From an uncultured Ruegeria sp. (lineage in GTDB: Bacteria > Pseudomonadota > Alphaproteobacteria > Rhodobacterales > Rhodobacteraceae): a DNA stretch of 64,000 nt. Positions 8,024-16,565 of this stretch are shown in pieces. Numbering within the stretch: the first letter of the stretch is position 1; every line of letters begins with the position of its first letter. Location of the stretch: positions 248,001 through 312,000 of the forward strand of contig NZ_CANNGO010000004.1 in NCBI RefSeq assembly GCF_947504215.1. The letters run 5' to 3'. The notes beneath the pieces were generated by a model that was not told where the DNA came from, searched no databases, and was given only the letters and a program-made list of their open reading frames with translations. The position numbers and the translations under genes were made by a program.

Positions 8024-10018
8024 TCACCACCCTGCCTGCTCGGGCAGATGGCGAGTCCACCACAATTCGGGCGTGCTATTCTGGACATGGATTTCGCTGT
8101 CGTGTTCGTCACTACCTATGATGCTGAGCCGATCACCATCAAAAGTCTCGATCGAGACTTTTGAATTTTCGCTTTGCATGGCCAAGTGCTCTGCCAGCAT
8201 ACCGACTGCAATCCGTTCACCCATGCGAACGCTTTCGAAATAGTCGCTGTAGTAATGCACACCCGCCATACTGCGCCCGATCGCAATATTGGCGGCCAGC
8301 TTGTTCAGCTCACCATTCAGTGTGAGGTTGTCTAAGGCATCTTCAGGTCGCTTTGTCGGCACAAGCGACTTGCCGCCAGATTCGGGCACATAGACAGCAT
8401 ATGCACCTGCATCGGCCAACGTCAGACGGGTTCCATCCGAGCTATGCGTTCGGAAAAAGGCCTTGAGCACCGTTACGCAAGCCCCGGCAACTGTTGCGTG
8501 GGCTGCACCATAAGACGGATGCATGGGCGATCCCTCGGGATAAGCAATAGGCAACAGAAGATTGCGATCGTTCGGAGGAAGTCCGTTTTGCGAATTCACG
8601 TTGTGTGAAAAACGCGGTTCAGACGGCGCTTTGGCGATGGCGTTCATCAAGTTGAACCCCCGACTAGCTGCACCCTCAAGCTTGCTCAGATGTGCTTTAG
8701 CCAGCGGCTGGGATCGTCCAAGGGCCGCACCATGACCATTCGCCACAAGACTTGCGATGCTGCCAAGCTTTTCCGGGCGCGCCCTGTTGTGCACCTGGAA
8801 TGTCTGGTTTTTGACGGCCCGCAGGGCCCGGGTCGCTGTCTCGGCTAGCAGTGTCAGGGTACGCGGCCCCGCCCAGGTCACGGCATCACGACGACAATCA
8901 GTTCCCGAGGTAGACAAACCCTCATCTACGGTTGCACCCCAGCTGAGCAAAAGCAGACATGCGTTCAGGTAGGCCTGGCAGGTGGTCTCGGAATGAACAT
9001 AGCACGCGAGGTCTCGAGGCGTTTCGATAAGCTTTAGACCCTCGGCATCAATAGCTTGCTCGGCTGTTGTGTCTGCACCGTTCTGCACATCCAACCATTC
9101 CGCCCAGTCGCGCATGTAGTCCACGCCGGCCGTTTGTGGATCGATCCGCTGATCGATCCGAAGCGCACCAAACGGAGACAGACCGCTTCGTGGCAGAACT
9201 GGCGACATATCGGGCTGATCAGATAGCTGCTGTGCGGATGTCACTTTACAGTCAGCCAACCGCTCCTGACCTTGCAGCAAAAACTGTGAGACGTACGGCC
9301 CTTGGGCACAACCCTGGCTTGATCCACGGAACAGACTTTGCGTCGTCAGAGCGCCACCATCCCGAACACGCCGTGCCTCAGACACTTTGCTGAGACGTTC
9401 ACCGTCGGCATCCTTTGGGCTGGCGTCACTCTGGAACCAAGCCATTTGCCCAAGCGCCGACACCACTTTATCCGCACCCTGAGCGCCTTCGCGGATCGCC
9501 TCAAAAGGGACGTCCCGCAAATACGCCATCGCATAAAGCTCGGCCATTTCAGCGGCCAGTTCATCCGAGCCGAGACGAGGCGCTGGCGCGATACCCAATG
9601 CACCAGCGTCAGGCCCTGTGAACCCAAACGGATGGCCCGAAATCGGGCTTTCCCACGCGCGCCACCGGAAGTCAGCGCACCCTGTGGTCGGCTTGGTGCG
9701 AAAAGGCCCGGAATAAGCTGGCATGTCAAATAGAGCCACCCGGTTTCCAGCGTTGTCCGTATAGGTCGGATCAGCGACTTCCTCGAGAAACTCGGAATAG
9801 GCCTGCGCATCAACGACACCGTACGCATCATGGGGCAAGCCCTTCGAGAAACTCGTGGGCCAGGAGCCTGCAAATGTATTAGCCTCGCCGTTATGCGCGG
9901 CCACGGCCGCCGAGGCATTGTTCAGCAAAGGCGCCACGCGGCGCTGACTGCTATTTGCCGCGGGATTGAATTCGTCCGGCTTAGGCCATGGCTGAGTAGG
10001 GGCGGTGGGTCGCGGCAT
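8024..10018 (-). CDS. Vanadium haloperoxidase / PAP2-superfamily homologue with altered vanadate site
   Basis: A 664-residue protein starting at ATG 10018 behind GGAGG. The C-terminal third matches algal-type vanadium bromoperoxidases: FQVHNRARPEKLG, LLLPIAYPEGSPMHPSYGAAHATVAG, and GRSMAGVHYYSDYFESVRMGE. The catalytic Arg-x5-His pair (RSMAGVH, 8255-8275) is intact. However, the usual PSYPSGHA phosphate/vanadate loop reads PSYGAAHA (8495-8518), losing the Ser and Gly. By eye, the active-site Lys eight residues before ARPE's Arg is Thr. No signal peptide is visible. Family members oxidise halides with hydrogen peroxide. This copy may bind another oxyanion, do different chemistry, or be inactive. 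It is likely the first gene of an operon with the unknown 453-residue protein. Confidence 0.8.
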   Translation of the reverse strand: MPRPTAPTQPWPKPDEFNPAANSSQRRVAPLLNNASAAVAAHNGEANTFAGSWPTSFSKGLPHDAYGVVDAQAYSEFLEEVADPTYTDNAGNRVALFDMPAYSGPFRTKPTTGCADFRWRAWESPISGHPFGFTGPDAGALGIAPAPRLGSDELAAEMAELYAMAYLRDVPFEAIREGAQGADKVVSALGQMAWFQSDASPKDADGERLSKVSEARRVRDGGALTTQSLFRGSSQGCAQGPYVSQFLLQGQERLADCKVTSAQQLSDQPDMSPVLPRSGLSPFGALRIDQRIDPQTAGVDYMRDWAEWLDVQNGADTTAEQAIDAEGLKLIETPRDLACYVHSETTCQAYLNACLLLLSWGATVDEGLSTSGTDCRRDAVTWAGPRTLTLLAETATRALRAVKNQTFQVHNRARPEKLGSIASLVANGHGAALGRSQPLAKAHLSKLEGAASRGFNLMNAIAKAPSEPRFSHNVNSQNGLPPNDRNLLLPIAYPEGSPMHPSYGAAHATVAGACVTVLKAFFRTHSSDGTRLTLADAGAYAVYVPESGGKSLVPTKRPEDALDNLTLNGELNKLAANIAIGRSMAGVHYYSDYFESVRMGERIAVGMLAEHLAMQSENSKVSIETFDGDRLSIIGSDEHDSEIHVQNSTPELWWTRHLPEQAGW

Positions 10019-10334
10019 GATGTCCTCCTGATCGACGTCGAACAGGTGCCATCGTTGCGTTACCAGAACGTGACTGCAGGTTGTGATGGCATCTAACATA
10101 CTAATTTTGTTAAATTTAATTTAACCTTGAGACCAGCGGCTGAGTTTTAGGTCACAGAATCAGCTAGGCACGTTCAGGCATGGCAGTGGTTCGATCAGTC
10201 AGCCGTCAAAAAGTCGCCACAAGTAGTTGAAAAGATGTCCGTGAAAAGAGCTGCACAGTGGGCTTCAGACAATCACTGAGTAACCCAAACTGAGGTTGTT
10301 GCGTGCAAAACGAGAGTGGACTATCGATACGACG
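10019..10334. other. Intergenic region between haloperoxidase homologue and MoxR cassette
   Basis: These 316 bases hold no convincing gene. They separate divergent transcription units and therefore carry two promoters. An AT-rich inverted repeat lies at 10109-10125 (listed separately). I see no terminator hairpin or RNA motif here. Confidence 0.6.
10109..10125. promoter_or_regulatory. AT-rich inverted repeat, possible operator
   Basis: GTTAAAT-TTA-ATTTAAC is a perfect 7-bp inverted repeat with a 3-bp centre, about 90 bp upstream of the haloperoxidase-like start and in an AT-rich patch within GC-rich sequence. It may be a regulator site for the accessory locus. No regulator can be assigned. 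Confidence 0.35.
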
Positions 10335-11033
10335 ATGAAGTTTCTTTGGGTCCCGATTGTCTCCTGTTTCGTGTGCGTCTTGTCACCTGCCAACGCACAG
10401 GAAGCTGCGCTTTCGGGGGTCGATATCAGTGGATCTGGGCAAGAGTACCTAAAGGCCGTCCGTTACCGCGGAATTGACACGGAGGTCGTCTATTTCGATC
10501 CCGCGCGCCCTGCCCCACCACTGGACACACGGTTTACGCCGGAAACCGAACGACGCCAGTCAGTGACATTGGACAACCGTTGGGTGGTGGGTGGTGTTTC
10601 GGCAATCGTTCTGATTTTTCTGGTTCTGTTTGTCTATTTCGGCGCCGGTGGAACCACTGTGGCTTTCGGGTCATCCTCGGAAAACGCGCGGCGCAAAGGC
10701 GGGCACAAGCCCACCGGCGAACAGCTGGGTAGTGAGGAAACACCTGATTTGGAGGCGATCCTGCGCATAGAAAAACGCGATCACGCAGTTGCCGCGCTGG
10801 CGCAGCTTGCGCTTGGTAAATGTCTGACCGCCAATGAGGTGTTGTTCAAACGCAGCTGGACGCATCGTGAGGCGCTGCGCAGCCTGCCACAAAACCTTTG
10901 GTACATTGCAGACCTGCGCGCGCTTGTTCTTGAGAGCGAACGGGTGAATTTCGGCCACCGTTCGATCAGCGAAGTCGATTTCCGCAGCCTGCTGGATCGC
11001 ATTCGACCGATCCTGCGCGAGGTCCGCGCGTGA
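10335..11033 (+). CDS. DUF4129-type membrane protein of MoxR cassette
   Basis: A 232-residue protein with an N-terminal signal peptide (MKFLWVPIVSCFVCVLSPANAQ) and one central membrane helix (~residues 78-96; VVGGVSAIVLIFLVLFVYF). A C-terminal cytoplasmic domain of DUF4129 character follows (AALAQLALGKCLTANEVLFKRSWTHREALRSLP). It is the first gene of a six-gene run with GTGA/ATGA-type overlaps (DUF4129, DUF4350, MoxR ATPase, DUF58, SpoIIM-like, RDD). ATG 10335 is preferred to upstream codons because it begins a clean signal peptide. The molecular role is unknown; the cassette is widespread and thought to act in envelope or protein-complex maturation. Confidence 0.7.
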   Translation: MKFLWVPIVSCFVCVLSPANAQEAALSGVDISGSGQEYLKAVRYRGIDTEVVYFDPARPAPPLDTRFTPETERRQSVTLDNRWVVGGVSAIVLIFLVLFVYFGAGGTTVAFGSSSENARRKGGHKPTGEQLGSEETPDLEAILRIEKRDHAVAALAQLALGKCLTANEVLFKRSWTHREALRSLPQNLWYIADLRALVLESERVNFGHRSISEVDFRSLLDRIRPILREVRA

Positions 11034-12334
11034 CAGAAGCCACCGGATTTGAACCCACAGGCCGGGTCAGAATGGATTGGATTATCGTCGGCGTGGTGGT
11101 CGCGCTCTGCGTTGGAATCTTCCTGTATTTCACGGCGGGACGGCAATACGCCTTGCGCGACTCGGCAAGCGGGTTCGACGGGTTGGAATACTGGCTCAAG
11201 GATCAAAACCACGCGGCACAGAGCTTTGCCGGAGGGTGGCCACTGAATCGCAATACGGTCGGGTTGTTGATCCAGCCGGTGTATGATGCCCATCCAGACA
11301 CGGAACGCAGCGCAGCCAAGACTAAAGATGAGCTGTTGCTGCAATCGGATGAGTTCGACCAACAGGTCGATGTCATCCGTGAAAAGGCACTGTCTGTTCC
11401 CAGCCTTGTGATCCTGCCGAAATGGCGCAGCGGAATGCGGCTGACCGGACTTGCGCACCCCTTTCTGGTCGTGCGCGGCGCAAATACCCAAGAAGTGCTC
11501 CATCAAATCGTCGGGTCCGAGGTCGGACCGCTGTCCTTTGCCCGAACTCCGTTTTCAGAGTTTTCGCTTGCTTCAGATCGGAGCCTCGTCGCGCGCATCT
11601 ATGCCGCTCAGACGTTCGAGGGGCGTGGCTGCGAACCTGTGTTAGGCCGTGAGGGAGCTATGCTGCTTGGGGCCTGCCCTCTGTCGGGCACCGGAGAAAA
11701 AGTACACGTTCTGTCCGACCCCGATTTACTGAACAATCACGGGCTGGTCCTTGGGGACAACGCCAGGATCGCTGCGCAGCTTTTGCCTGAGATCGCACGT
11801 GAACATCGGATCATCATCGACTACAGCGACAAGAACTGGCTGACGGAACCCGAGCAGGTGATCGAGCGTGAGCGCACCTGGGAGGACTTGAAACGCCTGT
11901 TTGAGCCCCCTTTTGTGGTTCTGTGGTTTGGCGCAGGTCTCCTTGTGGCGCTGGCAATTTGGCGCGGCGGCATTCGCAGTGGGCCAATTGCCGATCCTCA
12001 ATCCGGGTTGGGCACGGGAAAGCGAACGGCCAACAGGGTGCGTGCACGGCTGATGCGGTTGACCGATCAGGACGGCGCCTTGTTGTCCGATTTTATTGAC
12101 ACCAGACTACGCGCCCGGGCAGCGAAGGTGTTTGGCACAACGCACAACACAAGGGGTTCACCGGAACAGGCCTATCTGAAATTCGTTCACGCCAGACGGC
12201 CTGAACTGGCCTCTCGTCTGGATGACCTGATCCAGGCAATCCGGGCATTGCCGCCACATATCAGTGCCTATGACGCCATAGAATATGTAGACCAATTTGA
12301 ATTGATACTGGAGCAACTTGCCGATGACGCTTGA
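11030..12334 (+). CDS. DUF4350 domain-containing membrane protein
   Basis: A 434-residue protein that starts with GTG 11030 overlapping the previous stop (GTGA). The N-terminal membrane helix is WIIVGVVVALCVGIFLYFTA (residues ~16-35). An extracytoplasmic DUF4350-like domain follows, containing SASGFDGLEYWLK and later LLNNHGLVLGDNARIAAQLL. A second helix (PPFVVLWFGAGLLVALAIW, ~291-309) precedes a cytoplasmic tail. This layout and position just upstream of a MoxR ATPase are typical of the family. The function is unknown. Confidence 0.8.
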   Translation: MTEATGFEPTGRVRMDWIIVGVVVALCVGIFLYFTAGRQYALRDSASGFDGLEYWLKDQNHAAQSFAGGWPLNRNTVGLLIQPVYDAHPDTERSAAKTKDELLLQSDEFDQQVDVIREKALSVPSLVILPKWRSGMRLTGLAHPFLVVRGANTQEVLHQIVGSEVGPLSFARTPFSEFSLASDRSLVARIYAAQTFEGRGCEPVLGREGAMLLGACPLSGTGEKVHVLSDPDLLNNHGLVLGDNARIAAQLLPEIAREHRIIIDYSDKNWLTEPEQVIERERTWEDLKRLFEPPFVVLWFGAGLLVALAIWRGGIRSGPIADPQSGLGTGKRTANRVRARLMRLTDQDGALLSDFIDTRLRARAAKVFGTTHNTRGSPEQAYLKFVHARRPELASRLDDLIQAIRALPPHISAYDAIEYVDQFELILEQLADDA

Positions 12335-13280
12335 TGAATTGTTTGCCCATGCCGAGGCCCTGAGGGCGGAGATCGGCAAAGTTGTCCAAGGCCAGCAAGA
12401 GGCGGTTGACCTGCTGCTGACGGCACTTTTCGCCCGTGGTCACGTCCTGCTCGAAGGTCCGCCGGGCACCGCCAAAACCCTGCTCGCCCGCAGCTTTGCC
12501 GGCGCGCTGAACCTCGAATTCGGGCGCATCCAGTTCACGCCGGATCTGATGCCCGGGGATGTTCTGGGCACATCTATCTACAACTTTCAGACCAGCGAAT
12601 TTGTACTGACCAAAGGACCTGTCTTCAGCCAGATCCTTCTGGCGGATGAAATCAACCGGGCGCCGCCAAAAACGCAGGCAGCGCTGCTGCAAGCGATGAA
12701 CGAACGTATGGTGACAATCGACGGAACCGATCACTCGCTGGGTGCAGAATTCATCGTCGTTGCCACCCAGAACCCGATCGAGCAGCAAGGCACTTACCCA
12801 CTGCCTGAGGCCCAACTTGACCGGTTTCTGTTCAAGGTGAACCTGACCTTCCCACCGGAAGACGTCGAATTTTCGATCCTGCGCCAGCACGCGGCCGAGC
12901 CGTTGGATTTCCTAAGCGCGACCCAAACCGTGAACCCCCTGCTGGACGGAGAAATGATGGCAGAGGCACGAAAGCTGATTGATGGTATCGTCTTGGATGA
13001 CGATATTCTGGCCTATATCCTGCGCTTAGTACGGGCGACCCGGGAAAGCGCGGACATTGCCTTTGGCGCCTCTACACGTGCTGCGGATGCCATTGCGGGT
13101 GCAGCGCGCGCCACCGCCGCCCTCAACGGGCGCGATTTCGCAATCCCGGATGACGTCAAGAACCTGATCATCCATGCCCTGCAGCATCGTATTGTACTTA
13201 GCCCCTCGGCCGAAATCGAGGGGCGCGGGGCGCGTCAGGTGCTGGAAAACATCCTCAACCAGATCGAGGCGCCCCGCTGA
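12324..13280 (+). CDS. MoxR-family AAA+ ATPase
   Basis: A 318-residue AAA+ ATPase. The Walker A motif is LEGPPGTAKT (~residues 41-50), Walker B is ILLADEINRAPPKTQ, and sensor 1 lies in VVATQNPIEQQGTYPLPEAQLDRF, the MoxR signature. MoxR proteins act as chaperone-like ATPases for VWA/DUF58 partner complexes; here the DUF58 gene follows directly. The start overlaps the DUF4350 stop by 11 bases. A TTG codon six bases upstream is an alternative. The assignment is very secure at family level; the client is unknown. Confidence 0.95.
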   Translation: MTLDELFAHAEALRAEIGKVVQGQQEAVDLLLTALFARGHVLLEGPPGTAKTLLARSFAGALNLEFGRIQFTPDLMPGDVLGTSIYNFQTSEFVLTKGPVFSQILLADEINRAPPKTQAALLQAMNERMVTIDGTDHSLGAEFIVVATQNPIEQQGTYPLPEAQLDRFLFKVNLTFPPEDVEFSILRQHAAEPLDFLSATQTVNPLLDGEMMAEARKLIDGIVLDDDILAYILRLVRATRESADIAFGASTRAADAIAGAARATAALNGRDFAIPDDVKNLIIHALQHRIVLSPSAEIEGRGARQVLENILNQIEAPR

Positions 13281-13297
13281 TCCGCCCCTCACGCATA

Positions 13298-14560
13298 TTG
13301 CTGATTGCGGCCTGTGTGGCGCTTGGCCTTAGCCTGCTTGCGGTCGTAATGGGGGATGCAACGCGCACCATTGCAGGATTGCCGTGGGTCGTTCTTTGCT
13401 TGCTGGCGATTTGCGATCTTTTGTTGTCCTGGCCGCGCCGCCGGTCGGTCACCGTTGAGCCTTTGGGGGATGTCTTTGTCGGGGAAGACAGTCAGATCGA
13501 GATAAACATAACCCCCATGGCCCCCGGTATGCGCGGGCAACTGGACTGGCCCGAAGGGTTGCAAGGCCCAGAGAATATCGATCTGTCCGTTCAGCGCTCG
13601 CAAATCCGCTTTCGCGCGATACGGCGTGGGACATGGAGGCTTTCCAATCTGTGGCTGACATGGGCGTCGCGGCTTAGGTTGTTCGAATTTGTTCCAAAAA
13701 TCGCCTTTGGTCTTGAAGTCACGGTCGTTCCCAACATTCGCCAAATCCAATCGGGCGGGATTTCCACGACGGTTCAGTCCAGATTGTTCGGCGTAAAGGA
13801 AAACCGCGCCATCGGTGAGGGTACAGAGTTTCACCAGTTGCGCGATTTTGTTCCCGGCATGGATGCCGGTTCGATCGATTGGAAGCGGTCCGCCCGGCAT
13901 CGCTCGCTGGTCGCAAAAGAGGTTCGGGCCGAGCGCAATCACCACGTGATCATCGCGCTGGACAACGGATATCAGATGCGTGAGGAAATCGCGGGGCTGC
14001 CCAAGATTGACCATGCCATCACCGCCGCCCTGGCAACCGCATGGGCCGCGACCATCGGCGGAGATCTGGTTGGCCTTTATGCCTACGATGCCAAGCCCCG
14101 TCTGTTTCTTCCTCCCGAACCCGGACGCACAGCCTTTACCCGCCTGCGCAGTCGAACCGCCGAACTGAGCTATGAAAGCGTCGAGACCAATCACACCCTG
14201 GCCATGACCGAATTGAACGGACGCACCCCCAAACGCAGCCTGATCATCGTATTTTCCGATTTCGTCGACACCACATCGGCCGAGTTGATGGTGGAAAATG
14301 TCCGCGTTCTGGCAAAACGGCACCTGATCGTTTTCGTCACACTACGCGACCCCATCCTTGAAACGCAGGTTAACGCAGCACCTCAGGACATGAACGACGT
14401 GGCTGAAACCGTGTCCACCGGGCAGCTGCTGCAGGAACGCCGACTTGTGCTGGAACGGCTACACCAGATCGGGGTTACCGTTATTGACGCGGAACCGGAT
14501 AATGTCTCCGCCCGGCTGATTTCAACCTATCTGGAAATCAAAGCGCGAGAAATGATCTGA
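13298..14560 (+). CDS. DUF58 domain-containing protein
   Basis: A protein of about 420 residues with two N-terminal membrane helices and a DUF58/VWA-like domain. DUF58 hallmarks are visible: GEGTEFHQLRDFVPGMDAGSIDWKRSARHRSLVAKEV, i.e. the R-x-Y/F-xx-GD-xx-R-x-IdW pattern. A VWA-like segment HHVIIALDNGYQM follows. The first standard start codon is TTG 13298, but the reading frame is open back to CTG 13277, which overlaps the MoxR stop (CTGA). Reading from there gives LIRPSRILLIAACVA, closer to the usual DUF58 N-terminus, so a rare CTG start is possible. It probably works with the MoxR ATPase. Confidence 0.85.
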   Translation: MLIAACVALGLSLLAVVMGDATRTIAGLPWVVLCLLAICDLLLSWPRRRSVTVEPLGDVFVGEDSQIEINITPMAPGMRGQLDWPEGLQGPENIDLSVQRSQIRFRAIRRGTWRLSNLWLTWASRLRLFEFVPKIAFGLEVTVVPNIRQIQSGGISTTVQSRLFGVKENRAIGEGTEFHQLRDFVPGMDAGSIDWKRSARHRSLVAKEVRAERNHHVIIALDNGYQMREEIAGLPKIDHAITAALATAWAATIGGDLVGLYAYDAKPRLFLPPEPGRTAFTRLRSRTAELSYESVETNHTLAMTELNGRTPKRSLIIVFSDFVDTTSAELMVENVRVLAKRHLIVFVTLRDPILETQVNAAPQDMNDVAETVSTGQLLQERRLVLERLHQIGVTVIDAEPDNVSARLISTYLEIKAREMI

Positions 14561-15555
14561 TGTCCGACACCGATCTGATCCGCTCTGCCCGGTTTCGTCA
14601 GGAACGTGAAGACGACTGGCGAAAGCTGTCGGATCTGGTTGACAAGGCCGAAAGTCAGGGCCTGCATCGCATGAGCTTTCAGGAAGCACGCGATCTTGCG
14701 GATCTATACCGGCAGGCGACCACTTCTCTCTCGATCGCGCGTGAGATTTCGCTGGACCGGGGATTGCTCGAATATCTCGAGGCGCTGACCAGCCGCGCCT
14801 ATCTGAGTGTCTATGCCCCGCAGCAGCGACTTGGCGGGATCATCCGAAAGTTTCTGACGGCGGGCGGACCGCAGGCGATGCGCGCATCCTGGCGCGTTGT
14901 CGCGTTGGGCTTTCTTTGCATGGCAGCCGGGGCAATCGCCGGGTATTTTTTCTACTTTGACAACCCCGAATGGTTCTACGTTTTCATGCCGACTGAACTG
15001 TCCGGCGGGCGCGGTCCGGATGCAAGCACCGAATACTTACGGGCACAAATCTACGGTGAAGACGCAAGCACAGGTCTTGGTGCCTTTGCCACCTATTTGT
15101 TTTCGCATAACACGCGCATTGCGATCTTTGTATTTGGCCTGGGCGCATTCTTATGCGCGCCGACGATATTTCTGACCTTTTACAACGGTCTGATCTTGGG
15201 GGTGTTTTACGCTCTGCACATTGATCGCGGGTTGGGCTGGGATATGTTTGGCTGGCTCTCCATACACGGCGTAACCGAGCTGTCAGCGATTTGCATCGCC
15301 AGTGCCGGAGGTTTGCAGCTTGGACTTGCTGTGCTCTTTCCCGGACAACGGACACGTCGCGCCGCGTTGCGTGCGGCGGGCCACACTGCGGTCAAGCTGG
15401 CATTGATCGCCGCCTTGATGCTGGTGGTCGCGGCCCTGCTGGAAGGGTTCGGGCGCCAGTTTGTGCAGGATCGCTCGACGCGCATTGCCATCGGCTGGGG
15501 CATCGGTGGGCTGTGGTCGATTTGGTTTGTTCTGGGCGGGAGAAAGCGATCATGA
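14560..15555 (+). CDS. Stage II sporulation protein M (SpoIIM/DUF95)-family membrane protein
   Basis: A 331-residue integral membrane protein. The cytoplasmic N-terminus (residues 1-105) has the family pattern RQEREDDWRKLSDLVDKAES and RDLADLYRQATTSLSIAR. Five or so membrane segments follow, including WRVVALGFLCMAAGAIAGYFF and IAIFVFGLGAFLCAPTIFLTF, then a family-typical GWLSIHGVTELSAICIASAGG. The start codon shares a base with the DUF58 stop (TGATG). The family is named from a sporulation protein, but in this Gram-negative context it is simply a conserved MoxR-cassette member of unknown role. Confidence 0.88.
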   Translation: MSDTDLIRSARFRQEREDDWRKLSDLVDKAESQGLHRMSFQEARDLADLYRQATTSLSIAREISLDRGLLEYLEALTSRAYLSVYAPQQRLGGIIRKFLTAGGPQAMRASWRVVALGFLCMAAGAIAGYFFYFDNPEWFYVFMPTELSGGRGPDASTEYLRAQIYGEDASTGLGAFATYLFSHNTRIAIFVFGLGAFLCAPTIFLTFYNGLILGVFYALHIDRGLGWDMFGWLSIHGVTELSAICIASAGGLQLGLAVLFPGQRTRRAALRAAGHTAVKLALIAALMLVVAALLEGFGRQFVQDRSTRIAIGWGIGGLWSIWFVLGGRKRS

Positions 15556-16445
15556 GCCAGGCAGCCCTGGATCGTCTTTTACCACCTGAAGGTGTGCCCC
15601 TGTATTTCCGGATCGGCGGCATCGGCGTTCGGCTTGCAGCCCAGTTCACGGATTTGCTGATCACAGGCGCAGGCGCCGTTGCCATCTTTCTTCTCGTTTT
15701 GGCATTGAATCTTGCCACGCCAACAACAGCGATCGCCGTCGCAAGCATGTTGTTTTTCTTCATCCGCATCCCCTACTACGCGGCGTCAGAATTGCTTTGG
15801 AACGGCCAGACAGTGGGAAAGCGGCTGATGAAGATCAAAGTCGTTTCTGCCGATGGCCAAACCCTGACCACTCAGTCTTTGGTCGTGCGCAATCTGATGA
15901 AAGAGGCCGAGATCTTTCTGCCCGGCACCCTGGTGCTGACCCTGAGTACCGAAGCACTTGTGCCTTCGATCCTGTCTCTGATCTGGGTGCTGGGCGTTCT
16001 GGCCGTGCCGTTGTTCAACCGGCGTCGGCAGCGTCTGGGCGACATTATTGCGGGAACCTATGTGATTCACCTGCCGAAACCGTTTCTGCTGCCGGACATG
16101 TCCAAGACCATGCGCCCGCCATCAGTTGCACAACCTTCGTTTCAATTCCTCACGCATCAGTTGGAGCATTACGGCGCGTTCGAGCTGCAAACTTTGGAAG
16201 GAGTCCTGCGCAGTTCAAATCGCGCCAAGGGACCAGACGCCTACAAGCGCCACAAAGAAACGTTGGCCGCAATCGTCGTGCAGGTGCGACGCAAGATCGA
16301 CTACGCCGAGCCGGTCCGCCCCGAGGATCAACAAGCCTTTCTCGAAGCTTTCTACAAGGCCCAGCGCGCGTTCCTGGAACAACGCCAACTGTTCGGAGAC
16401 AAACGTCAGGATAAACATCACGCTGCATCGCCTGATCAGGAATAA
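15552..16445 (+). CDS. RDD-family membrane protein
   Basis: A 297-residue protein starting at ATG 15552, overlapping the previous stop (ATGA). The RDD signature is visible: GIGVRLAAQFTDLLITGAGAV (R-x3-QFTD), YYAASELLWNGQTVGKRLMKIKVVSADG, and FNRRRQRLGDIIAGTYVI. The first 170 residues hold about four membrane helices. The C-terminal ~120 residues are a cytoplasmic, helical extension not found in short RDD proteins. It is the last gene of the MoxR cassette. The function is unknown; RDD proteins have been proposed to act in transport. Confidence 0.87.
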   Translation: MSQAALDRLLPPEGVPLYFRIGGIGVRLAAQFTDLLITGAGAVAIFLLVLALNLATPTTAIAVASMLFFFIRIPYYAASELLWNGQTVGKRLMKIKVVSADGQTLTTQSLVVRNLMKEAEIFLPGTLVLTLSTEALVPSILSLIWVLGVLAVPLFNRRRQRLGDIIAGTYVIHLPKPFLLPDMSKTMRPPSVAQPSFQFLTHQLEHYGAFELQTLEGVLRSSNRAKGPDAYKRHKETLAAIVVQVRRKIDYAEPVRPEDQQAFLEAFYKAQRAFLEQRQLFGDKRQDKHHAASPDQE

Positions 16446-16565
16446 GACGCCATGTTGCAATTTTACCTAAGGAAGAAGTCGGCCGTACTTTTTCTGCTTG
16501 CAGGTGATACCTCCAAGGCGGCTTTATCGGTCTCAGAAAAGCAATTGTTAGTTTAGGGTGTTAAA

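Noticed and set aside
12324..14560. MoxR-DUF58 genes as a second NO-reductase activation (norQD-like) system
   Set aside because: The DUF4129/DUF4350/SpoIIM/RDD context is the common stand-alone cassette; true norQ and norD are present at 51432-54179.
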